Assembly (NCBI RefSeq): GCF_019112545.1
Contig: NW_025064884.1
Span: 1,166,141-1,230,140, forward strand
Direction: 5' to 3'
Source: Guyanagaster necrorhizus
Taxonomy: Eukaryota > Basidiomycota > Agaricomycetes > Agaricales > Physalacriaceae
DNA length: 64,000 nucleotides
Position 1 is the first letter of the stretch. Every line of letters starts with the position of its first letter. The position numbers and the translations under genes are program-made. This document shows positions 47,600-56,912 of this stretch, one piece after another. A model generated the notes under the pieces. That model was not told the DNA's origin. It did no database searches and worked only from the letters and a program-made list of their open reading frames with translations.

Positions 47600-48071
47600 T
47601 GTTAAGCCTAAGCATCACATGAACAGAAATGCATGATAAACAGAAGCTGCCTCACACTTCAGACAGTCATCTGAGTTCACTGATATGCTTTTTGATCAGT
47701 GTGTCACAAGGCCAAGCAGATCAGCTCAAGGATAGAATAGTATAAAGATAAACTTTAGCTTAAAGCTGGAGTTCTCCAGTGAGCACAAGCCTACTTAAAT
47801 ACTGTACAAGTTATATCTATAAATATTGCTGCCTATTATGTATTGTTATATTCTGTATGCCCATTGTCCTTAGGTGTCACTACTGTATATAAAAGACTGA
47901 TTGTGCATCATTGGGTGATATTGTTACATCAAAAGACAATGACTGACTTGGCCTAATTGTGATGACTAAGCTTTATCCCATAGTCTTAAGTGCTTGAGTT
48001 GGTGCTCTGACTAAGCATAAATAGAGGTTAGATCAAGTAAAAGGAATAGAATAAGAGAAAAAATTGTAACA
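47600..48071 (-). repeat. G5 5' LTR (472 bp)
   Basis: It is the partner of 39842-40313. The primer site downstream on the minus strand (rc of 47587-47599) is TTAGCTCAAAGCT. It matches the LTR R-start AGCTTTAAGCTAA with one mismatch. Confidence 0.93.
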
Positions 48072-48076
48072 ATAAA

Positions 48077-48906
48077 CTCTTAAATATCTGATGAAACACC
48101 TCTATAGCATACCATTCCCAAACTGATGGACAAACAGAATGGGTTAATCAAGAGATCAAGAAATATCTCCATCTTTTTATCAACTATAGACAGGATGACT
48201 GAGTCAAATGGTTAGCTCTTGTAGCTTTTTAGCCCAACAACTGAGTACACTCAGCAACAGGTAAACTCTATTTTTTATTAACTACAGATGACATCTGCAT
48301 GTCACTGAAATAACACACTTATATATAACAATATCAGTCTCCTCTGACTTTGCTCAAACTATGTTCAAAATCCACAATAAAACATATGTGGCACTAGAAA
48401 AGGCTGCAACAACTATAAAAAAATACTACAATACCCATCACTGCACTGCCTATTTATATTCTATTAATAATAAGATCTGGCTTGACATCAGTAATCTTCA
48501 TCTATCACACCTGAAATGAAAACTTGATGATAAATAAACAGGCCTCTTCACTATACAAGCAAAGGTGAGGGCCTCAGCCTATCACCTCTGCCTACCAAAC
48601 CACTGATGAATACATGATGTTTTCAATAAACCATTGTTGACACCTTACATTGCCCCTGCATTTCCAAACCAAGAGCAACTGCCACCACCATCATCTGAAC
48701 TGATTGATGATGAAGAGCACTATGAAATTGATCAAATATTAAATCACAAATTATGCAAAGTCAGGGCATGAGGCAGTGGTTTTATAATAACAGTGGACTA
48801 CTTGGTCAGCTGGAAGGGCTACAGATCTGAATCCAATCAGTGGGTCAATGAAAAATATATGAATGTGGCAGAGGCCATACAGGACTATGAACTATCCTTA
48901 AATTAA
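48077..48906 (+). pseudogene. G4 Pol, last part: integrase end and chromodomain
   Basis: It resumes the G4 integrase after G5 with the catalytic Glu region (QTDGQTEWVNQEIKKYLHLF). The C-terminal integrase domain follows, then the linker SELIDDEEHYEIDQILNHK and a well-kept chromodomain (VDYLVSWKGYRSESNQWVNE). The tail LSLN-stop ends at 48906, 33 bp before the 3' LTR. Confidence 0.85.
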
Positions 48907-48939
48907 GCTATTGAAATGATGATCTTAAGGAGAGTGTAA

Positions 48940-49409
48940 TGTTATGATTTTTTCCTCTTTTCTTATTTATTTCCATGAGACAACTCCTATTTATACTTAG
49001 TCAGAGCATTTAACTCAGCACTTAAGACTGTGGGATAAGCTTAGTCAGCACAACAGGCTCATTTGATTATTATCTTTCAATGCAATAGTACACTCGATAA
49101 TGCACAACAAACCTTTTGTGTATAATAGCAATGCCCAAGGACAATGAGCACAAAGTTCTCAACAACATACAATAGAAAGTAGTATAATTAGGTACAACCT
49201 GTATAGTATATAAGATGGCTCACTCTCACTGATAATCTCCAGCTTTGAGCTAAAGTTTATTCATATCAACTTCCTCTCTTGAGCCAGTCCTAAGGCCTTG
49301 CCACATACAATGAATAATCACAATAAAGTGAACTCTGTTGATCCACTCAAAGTGCAAAGTGTCAGCAGTTTATCACATGTTTATAGTCATGTGCTACTTG
49401 AGTCTAACA
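48940..49409 (+). repeat. G4 3' LTR (470 bp)
   Basis: It is the partner of 32965-33434, preceded by the purine-rich TTAAGGAGAGTGTAA. The terminus TCTAACA is followed by host pseudogene sequence. Confidence 0.93.
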
Positions 49410-49414
49410 AATAT

Positions 49415-49860
49415 ACTATTGAAATGAAATATCAAAGGATCAATCAAATATTTGGTGTCCTTATATTCACTGCACCAGGCATGTCTTCAGAAGCAAGACA
49501 GATCACACTGCAAAAGAATACAGACATAGTAAAGTCTCTATTACATCTTAGAATATGTTCTGGCACCAAGAGCAAGAGGACAGGATGGATATCAGTCAAT
49601 ATGATGTTCAAGTTTGAGGTATAATCTGAATCATCAGTGGGTTTCAATAGTGGTGTGGGCATACTAGAAACGATGCTATGTGGATTCAACAATTGCCTTG
49701 CATGAGAAAAACCCAGAGTCAATTGACCATACAGATCCAAGTTGCATTGCACTTGAATCTTCAGATCAGTGTACATCAGAGTAAGATGGTGCATCAAGCA
49801 TGGTTGAGAATAACAGAGATGGTTGTGCAGAGTTATAAAAGATGCCTGAAAGCCACTCAG
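49415..49860 (-). pseudogene. Paralog fragment of the 56.9-59.7 kb gene, N-terminal part
   Basis: On the minus strand the residues TPLLKPTDDSDYTSNLNII and VPEHILRCNRDFTM align in order with PPIPIQDEVEETNNLL and APEQIQRYEREVF of the intact-looking gene. The nucleotide similarity continues upstream. G4 separates it from its continuation at 32,964. It is CpG-poor. Its orientation is opposite to the C-terminal fragment that begins only about 70 bp to the right. Confidence 0.6.
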
Positions 49861-49929
49861 AACCTTTGACAGTCAAGCCCATTGTACTTCTTAGATGTTC
49901 AAAGCTGGCCTGTGGTCAGGCTGTGGATC

Positions 49930-50880
49930 AAGATCATGATCAACTCTGCCTATGGTATTTCAGAACTACAGTACATGCTTAGTACACAAATACTGTTTGA
50001 AGTAAGGATCTAGTGATCCCTTGGTTTCAATCTGACTATTTGTTGCCCAGAATCCCTTGATTGGAGATTGAATTCAAGTCCAGGCTTGATATGCTGCATA
50101 GGTGACAAACAATGTTTTGTCACATCTAATCACTCACTGATCTATTCAAAGATCATTTGATGTTTATTGTTTGTAAGCATGGTTTATGTGACCATTGAGA
50201 TATGCCTTAATGTTTTACAGATTAAGAGTGATTTATCAACTTCCATGGTCAAGTTGGTGCTCAGTTTGAGCATGATGCATCTATTTATGACACAGCTTTC
50301 AAATAAGCACTACTTGTTGCCCTGCTCTCACCATTCCTGTTCTTTGGCTCTGATATCCATCTCATTATGCTGAAAAAGATCAAAGGAGATGGATTTTTCC
50401 ACATAGTGTCATGAAGCAGCTTCACTGAGAAACTGTATGAGTGGTGGGAGGTCATCCTTCACATAATGATTGCATAGCTCCCAATTCATAGTACTTGTCT
50501 AATCACCTTTAGACTACTGTTCTGCTTACTGCCAATGTTGCTTTCCTGGCTATCCAAAGTGTTGATGAATATAATACCAATAAAGTGATCACCTGCCATA
50601 ATATCAAGCTATGTCTCAATAATTTGAGCACAGACAGCATTATCTTGGCATTTCACATGAGGGCATACAAGTTATCCAAAGATACTGTGCATTGTTATTT
50701 CAGTGACCTTGGTGGAGGATTTGATGCATTTTTCAGATGTGAGTCTTTGGTAAAGAAGGAGGTCTAGAGACTCTGACCATTATGTACAGCTTATCTCATG
50801 CTTTATTCATATGGGCATGAGTACTCTGGCAGTCACCTAGTCTTCTCTGCATCCTGACTCCAAATCTAGCATGGTTGCTT
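49930..50880 (+). pseudogene. Paralog fragment of the 56.9-59.7 kb gene, C-terminal part I
   Basis: It begins with SAYGISELQYML, matching SVYGVSELQEII (58,440-58,470). It then follows the gene base by base through the segment matching FINFHGQPGARLARDQ (from 50,228) and LPANVAFLAIQSVDD (50,530-50,570) to the exon joint at 50,868. Intron-equivalent DNA is retained (for example before 50,220 and at 50,817-50,868), so this is a genomic duplicate. Almost every CG of the gene is TG or CA here. The copy is interrupted at TGCTT by C3 and continues at 55,906. Confidence 0.85.
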
Positions 50881-51121
50881 TATTGACAGAAGAATATATG
50901 TGAGTATCTATGAACGAGTGTAAGTATCATAGTCATAAGCACAGTAGAGATATACATACCTCAGTCGGGCACAACATGGGTGAAGCGACTGAGGCATACA
51001 GATAGAAATGGCTGGACTATATAGGTGATCAGGAAATGACAGGAGATGTAAGTATATATAAGGCAAATAGAGTGAGTGATCAAAAGTAAGATAAGATGAA
51101 ACATATGGATATCCTCCAACA
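50881..51121 (-). repeat. C3 3' LTR (241 bp)
   Basis: It is the left copy, adjacent to the purine tract rc of 51122-51132 (ATATGGGGGAG on the minus strand). It pairs with 55665-55905. Confidence 0.97.
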
Positions 51122-51136
51122 CTCCCCCATATCCGT

Positions 51137-54100
51137 TCAATCTACTGGGATAATGTTGAGCATCTCGAGGTAACCATTGTGCATATCACGAGGCAAGGGC
51201 TTGGTGAACATATCTGCAGAGTTTGCGTTCCCTCGAACAAACTCGACATGTAATTCACCATCCTTCACGAGCTCCCTAATGAAATGCTCTCGAATGCAGA
51301 TATGCTTGACTTTCTGATGGGACCATGTGTTTGTTGTTAATGCTACAGCACCCTGGTTGTCACCATATAATACACTGGGGCGAGGCTGAGGTAGTTGGAC
51401 CTCATCCATCTAAGACAATATCCACATCATCTGTTGCACCACACAAGTAAGAGAAATGTATTCAGCCTTGACAGTAGACAGGGCGACAGTAGCCTGATGC
51501 TTTGAGCTCTAGCAAATCGGACCACCCGTCATGGTGAAGACATAGCCAGACGTCGAATGAGTCATGTCTCTATAACCCCCATAGTCCACATCTACAAATC
51601 CAACAGGTGTTAACAGCTGCTCACGCGAGAAGGAGATACCAAGGTCCATTGTCTCCTTTATATACCTAAGGACATGTATTAATGCTTTCCAGTGCTCTAT
51701 TCTTGGGTTAGACTGAAAGCAAGCGAGCAGGCTTACAGGAAAGCATAAGTCGGGACGAGTTGCAAGCTGTCCCCACATAACGCAGCCTAGCAGTCGTCAG
51801 TATGGGAATCTTTCTATAGCATCCTTCTCTGCTTGGGTATTTGGAGACTGTGACATGTCGAGTACGATTCCAACAGGTAGGGGGGTGGTCTGTGATTGTA
51901 CGTATCCAAGGTTGAAGTCCAAAAATACATTCTCCCAATATAGACGCTGCGAGAAGGTGATAGTGCCAGCCTCAAGGTCTTGTTCAATCTTCATCCCCAG
52001 AAAGTAACGGTTCTCCCCCATATCAGTGAGCTCTCATTTCTCCTCTAATTCCTTCTTCCGTCAGCTCACCTTCTCTGTAGTCAACGATGCTCCTCACACA
52101 TCGTCAGTGTAAGTGTCTGTGATGGTATACTCATCTCCAGGCTTGCCAATGGTGTGTACACATGGGTCTGTCTTTGATGCACGGTATCCAAGGTCTTCAT
52201 AGGTTTTTCCAAGTGTCTCGAACCAATCATGGCCACCCTGCATAGTCCTATAAATAATATGGACAAGTTTGCACACCTTATCCTCTTGTCCTTCGACTAT
52301 GTACCCTGAGGGCTGATGCATATAGATGTCTTCTTTTGTCTCACTATTCAAGTATGCCGAAATGAAGTCCACTTGCTATAAGACAAGATCGAGCTTTGCT
52401 GCAACAGCAGCCGACATCCATACAGATTCGAGATGAGTCACCACAGCTCAAGTGTCATTATAGTCGAGTCCATACTGTTGAGTATAGCCCTTCTCAATGA
52501 GCCTCGCCTTGTCTCTGATCCAGTTACCATCGCCATCCCATTTCATACTATAGACCCATTTACAATCCATCACGTTCACACCTACCGGTCTGTCGACTAG
52601 GTCCCACGTATGCTTCATCATATGCATTTGGTATTCCACATCCATAGCTGCCTTCCATCGCTCTTCATTAACATGCAGTGCATCTTGATGATTTCGTGGG
52701 ATGTATGGGTCAGGTGGATTACCAGAAGCCATTGAAGCACGTGGCTGTTTGCTGTTGGTTGCCCAGTTATTTCTGCTTGCATAGGCCTCAGCCTCTCGTT
52801 GCTTTAACATCAGAGATTTGGCAGCATCAGCACTGGGACACATTAAGCACATTGATCGGCGAAGAGTTGGTTCTGTGAGAGCATCTGGCATTTGCTTGAT
52901 TGGCTCGGTTGGCATAGACATCTTGGTATGAGTAGAAGTGGTGAGTGCAGGTTCGTCCTCTGTCTTCCCCACACTCACACTTCAGTGCGCTGGTCCTTCA
53001 TCAAAGATGACATCACAAGACACGAACACACGTCCCGATTGATCAAGTACATGATAATTGGACCCTGAGTATCCCAGAAAGGTGCATTTCTTTGATCGAT
53101 CATCGAGTTTGCTTCCGCCATCTACCAAAACCCCACCAGCTATAGGTTTCTTTGCCCAGCAAATGGATCTGAACACTCGTAAAAATCCCATGTTCTATCA
53201 TCGCTTCAAGAAACCCTCTGCTGGTACCACTCCAGGATGGCAACTCGAAGGAACAAGGTTTCGCGTGAAGATTGACATAGAGGCAGCCTCAGCCCAGTAG
53301 TGGTCAGCGAGGCCAGAGTCACTTAGTAGAGCTCTTGTATCCTCTATGGTGGTGCATAAGGCATGTTCAGCTAATCCATTCTGGGCTGATGAGTGGGGTG
53401 CGGTTAATTCTAGGATGATCCCATGCTCCTCACAATATTGTTTCCACTTTACCCCTGCAAAAGCACGATCAGCACATATACGCTTAAGCTTTTGGCCAGT
53501 CTGGGTCTCAGCCATGTGCCTGTATCTATCAAAAGCAGCTATGGTAGTGTCATCTGCTTTGTCTGCCAGGAATTCCCCCACCTTGAACGATGTACCACTA
53601 TCGACGAATATCATCATATAAGTCTTTTCACTCAGTGATGCCATTCGAGACAGTCCCCACATATCTGTTGCAACAAGCTCCAGTGGGTTGATGTTGGGAT
53701 CAGTGGGCTCATCGAAGAGATGGCGAGCATGTCTCGCTAGAATACAGTCCTCGCAGCATCCCTGGATAGGCTCTGAGGTAATTTCCAAGCCATCCACCAG
53801 CTTTTTTGATGCCATCTCCTCGTTTTTTGCAGGGCTCATATGGACAAAATGGCAGTGCCAAGTACTCAGCGAAGTGGGAGATGAGCAGGATGCCATAGCT
53901 TAGAGGCTAGGTGCAGCATCCAGCACATACATGCCATCCGAGCCTCACCCAGCAAAGATCTCTTTACCAGACTTATCCTGGACAACTGCATGGCCATCAG
54001 AGAACACAGTTGACAACCCAGCCTTGTCTAAGGCGCTTACAGAGATGAGATTTACAGCGAGTGAAGGTGAATGCAAGGCATTTTTGAAGGTGAGCTTAAC

Positions 54101-55540
54101 ATCTCTTCCATTCAGTCTGAAGACCTTTGTTGCTGTACCCTGGCCCAGGATCTCAAACGTTCCCTTTCCCTCAACTGCAGATGAGCCAGTATGGAAAGCT
54201 ACTAGCGTGTACTCTGTGAAGTTGTCACGATTCCTGAAGAAGTAGTCGCTCATGCCAGAATCCATGAAGGTTAGAGTGATGGCTGGGGTATGGCCTTCGA
54301 ACGTAGTCATGACAAAGGCTATTGTAGCAGGGTCAGCCTCGCATGTAAAGTGTTCTACATTCTCAATGTTGGCCTTGCTAGTGTCTATACTCTTGACAGA
54401 AGGTATCTCATCGTCTCCAGCAACATCTTCATCATCAGAGTCATCAACGTCAGTGAGAGGAGGCATTTTGAGGTCTGTCTCTTCTTCAACCTTCGACATC
54501 AATATAGTGCTGCTCTCTGTTTCATCCCAGCACCAGAAGGAATGGGTATCATTTCACTTATATATCCTCTCACCAGTGCTGCCATCCTCAATTACAATGC
54601 CGTCATCATTACAATCGGCTTCCACTGTAGTAGCACGTGCAGCAAGTACAAAATGCCTCATAGTATTGGCTGTGGTGTTCGAGATTGCCTGGTTTGCACG
54701 GTGAGGTCAGCCAAAGTTGGCAGGGAATTGTCCCTCCTTTCCCTCTCTTGGCCAATAATAATTCTCAGTGGTGTGTCTAGTCTTATCACAGGCCTTGCAA
54801 TCTGGATTGCAACATCCACATACCACGACAGAGGTTCTGACTCCAGCCGCAAGTGCTTGGGAGTTGGCAGGATCTTTACCCACTGCACAAAGTATGGCGG
54901 CATGGGTTTGGAGATGGGAAAACATATCAGAGGACGTTGGCATGCCATATAAACTTGGGAGAATAGGCATCCAGTGATCAGTCAGGATTATCGAGCGAAT
55001 AATTATTCTCTTGAACTCCTGATCACTCAATGCTGTGGTTTGGAGGTCATTCACAGCTCGTCATTTTGTGTGCAGGTCGGTGATATGGATATTGATGTCA
55101 CTGTTTCCATCAAACTTCGCCGCATTCAGCAATGTCTCAGCCTCGGAAAGGGCCATATCCATTTTCTTTGCATGTTCCGCAGCAATGGAGTCCCAGCATT
55201 CCTTTGCCGTTCCATCAGTCTTGACCCCTAGACCAATGGAGTCAAGAACGTTGAGGATGATGTTCAAGTGGGCGAGCTGATCATGAAAGACCCACTCATC
55301 ATATGAGGGAGAGGATGAGTATATGGGAGTAGGGTCTGGTGGGAGGGGTGTGGTAGTAGCCGTGGCTGTGGTAGTGGTGGTGGGAATGGCAGGACAGACA
55401 GTAGTTTCTGCAATGTATCCCCATAGGCCTTTTTCCTTCAGTAACTCAGTAAGTTGGAGTTTTCATGAGGCGTAGTTCTTCCCGTTGAAATGGCTACTCA
55501 TGTCAGGGAGGATAGTGACTCCCAACATCGACGACATCAT
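51137..55540 (-). pseudogene. C3 Gag-Pol polyprotein, one frame with point stops
   Basis: From the start at 55540 (MMSSMLGVTILPDM) to the stop at 51137 all recognisable pieces lie in a single frame of about 1,468 codons. It is interrupted only by stop codons. In order: Gag (LNIILNVLDSIGLGVKTD), a worn knuckle (CNPDCKACDKTRHTTENYYW), protease (LTFMDSGMSDYFF; Asp kept), and pre-integrase zinc segment (WHCHFVHMS..CCEDCILARHA). Integrase follows with LVATDMWG, ICADRAFAG and AQNGLAEHA, retaining D, D and E. RT includes CKWVYSMKWDGDGNW and the box TYTDDV (expected YVDDM). RNase H includes YGDNQGAVALTT and ADMFTKPLPRD. About ten premature stops disable it. Confidence 0.9.
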
Positions 55541-55652
55541 TTAGGGGTGTGGTGTAAAGTGGTGAGGGTAGTGGTATGGTATAAATTCAAGCGGTAAGTT
55601 GAGTCGAAATTCCGTTGCATATTCTTCTTGACTGAGTAGTCATAGGCAATGG

Positions 55653-55664
55653 GGCCTCATAACC
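55653..55664 (-). promoter_or_regulatory. C3 primer binding site
   Basis: GGTTATGAGGCC abuts the 5' LTR on the minus strand. The complement GGCCTCATAACC corresponds to the anticodon arm of initiator tRNA-Met, as in Drosophila copia priming. Confidence 0.75.
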
Positions 55665-55905
55665 TATTGACAGAAGAATATATGTGAGTATCTACGAACA
55701 AGTGTAAGTATCATAGTCATAAGCACAGTAGGGATATACATACCTCAGTCGGGCACAACGTGGGTGAAGCAACTGAGGCATACAGATAGGAACAGCTGGA
55801 CTATATAGATGATCGGGAAATGACAGGAGGTGTAAGTATATATAAGGCAAATAGAGTGAGTGATCAAAAGTAAGATAAGATGAAACGTACGGATATCCTC
55901 CAACA
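55665..55905 (-). repeat. C3 5' LTR (241 bp)
   Basis: It is the partner of 50881-51121, followed on the plus strand by TGCTT and the resumed host pseudogene. Confidence 0.97.
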
Positions 55906-56193
55906 TGCTTTTCTAGTAGCATTCAGCTTTTTGTGTTTCACTGCATCCAGCTTATCCAACTGGATGCTCCTGGATATCATGTGGATCCTTATCAGTGTTC
56001 TCATCCTTTGGTGCATCATTGTGTTTTGGGATGTCAAACAGCAGTATGGCCGGAATACATGGAAACTCCTATTTCCAATCAAAGTTTGGCAACAATTTCT
56101 CTCCATGATTTCAGTGAACATTATGAGTCAGACAAAAAGAAGACCTTCCTTGTCAATATGCTCAAGGGATGAGGCCACTGCAGGTGTATGAAG
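55906..56193 (+). pseudogene. Paralog fragment of the 56.9-59.7 kb gene, C-terminal part II
   Basis: It continues 50,880 after C3. The joined codons read through AFLVAFSFLCFTASSLSN, matching FFLVAFSIVCFTASSLSD (59,393-59,447). The last membrane segment (ILISVLILWCIIVFWDVK) matches ILIGVLILWCSIVFLEVK. A stop near 56,191 corresponds to the gene's own end. It is CpG-depleted relative to the gene. Confidence 0.85.
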
Positions 56194-56912
56194 GAAGAAG
56201 CAGCAAGCAAGTAGATGGATGTTCATCAGTGCTTTCATAATATATCTGCTTGTGCTGGCCATGACTAGGTTTTTGGATTGAGTGTTCCCTTTATCACTTA
56301 ATGTTCCCTAAAAGCCTTAGACTTTTCACAAATTCATCTCAATATCTTCTCTCATAGTTCATACCCCTGTAAGCTGCCACAACTACCCAATCTAATGAAT
56401 ATATCATACAAGTTGCCTGTCCTTCTTGCTTGCACTATAGATGTTATGGACTTATTTTGTGAGGATGCCATCACTTCATGGGTTGCTCATGATACTTATT
56501 TTGTCAATACCTAACATTATATGCTTTTCGCGAACTGAAATTTGGATGATCTAGAACATGCAAGAAACAATGCATCTTGGTTTTGATGGCACAAATTTCA
56601 GTCCACTGTGAGAGTTGATTACCCTTTTTGAATTTCACGATGCGGTCCGGCACCATCCGAATGTAAGGTCTAGGAGAGGTAATTGCACGAAACAAAATCA
56701 CCATTACTCTCTACCATCACCTTTCCGCTATGTGTTCCATCGCTGGAGGGGCCATCTTCATTAGCCAATTCACGGCACTCGCAACCTTCTTTTCACTTTA
56801 CAGTGTTTCAGAGTCGCCTTAAATGCAAGAAACGTCATCGCGCAGGCAAGGCATACATAACACATTGTTTCCACAATGACAGTCACTTCTATAATTTCAA
56901 ACTCATCGGATA
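56194..56912. other. Intergenic transition zone
   Basis: CG dinucleotides are nearly absent at the left and reappear from about 56,520. I recognise no gene. A 66-codon minus-strand ORF (56,504-56,704) contains RPYIRMVPDRIVKFKKG, but no start, splice or family support could be found. The right part probably contains the promoter of the gene starting at 56,913. Confidence 0.5.

Larger units (their letters stand above)
39842..48071 (-). mobile_element. G5: Ty3/gypsy chromovirus inserted in G4
   Basis: Two 472-bp LTRs (39842-40313 and 47600-48071) are flanked by an exact ATAAA duplication (39837-39841 and 48072-48076). The body is on the minus strand with gag starting at 47542 and pol ending at 40347. 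The 5' LTR is the right-hand one. It is the same family as G1-G4. One LTR (the left) retains the CG in the R-start motif that every other copy has lost. Confidence 0.95.
32965..49409 (+). mobile_element. G4: Ty3/gypsy chromovirus, split by G5
   Basis: Two 470-bp LTRs (32965-33434 and 48940-49409) are flanked by AACAT (32960-32964) and AATAT (49410-49414), a target-site duplication with one transition. G5 splits the integrase at 39,841/48,077. The insertion point lies inside the host pseudogene whose pieces occur at 32,601-32,964 and 49,415-49,860. Gag, protease, RT, RNase H, integrase and chromodomain are present in order but broken. Confidence 0.93.
50881..55905 (-). mobile_element. C3: near full-length young Ty1/copia retrotransposon
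   Basis: Two 241-bp LTRs (50881-51121 and 55665-55905) are flanked by an exact TGCTT duplication (50876-50880 and 55906-55910). On the minus strand the LTR is TGTTGGAG..TGTCAATA, so its end is TA rather than the canonical CA. The primer site GGTTATGAGGCC follows the 5' LTR, and ATATGGGGGAG precedes the 3' LTR. By eye the LTRs differ at 13 positions, all transitions, with no indel. The element keeps many CGs that the older elements have lost. Confidence 0.97.

Noticed and set aside
54290..54952. 220-codon plus-strand ORF
   Set aside because: It is the antisense of the C3 Gag/protease region, whose minus-strand frame carries recognisable copia motifs.
50881..55905. Classical Neurospora-type RIP (CA to TA)
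   Set aside because: The visible LTR differences sit mainly at CG-derived TG/CA sites rather than CA to TA, so CG methylation damage fits better. A proper dinucleotide count is needed to exclude a mixed process.
56504..56704. 66-codon minus-strand ORF containing RPYIRMVPDRIVKFKKG
   Set aside because: It might be a remnant of some enzyme N-terminus, but there is no supporting second motif, splice site or continuation. It is left as intergenic.
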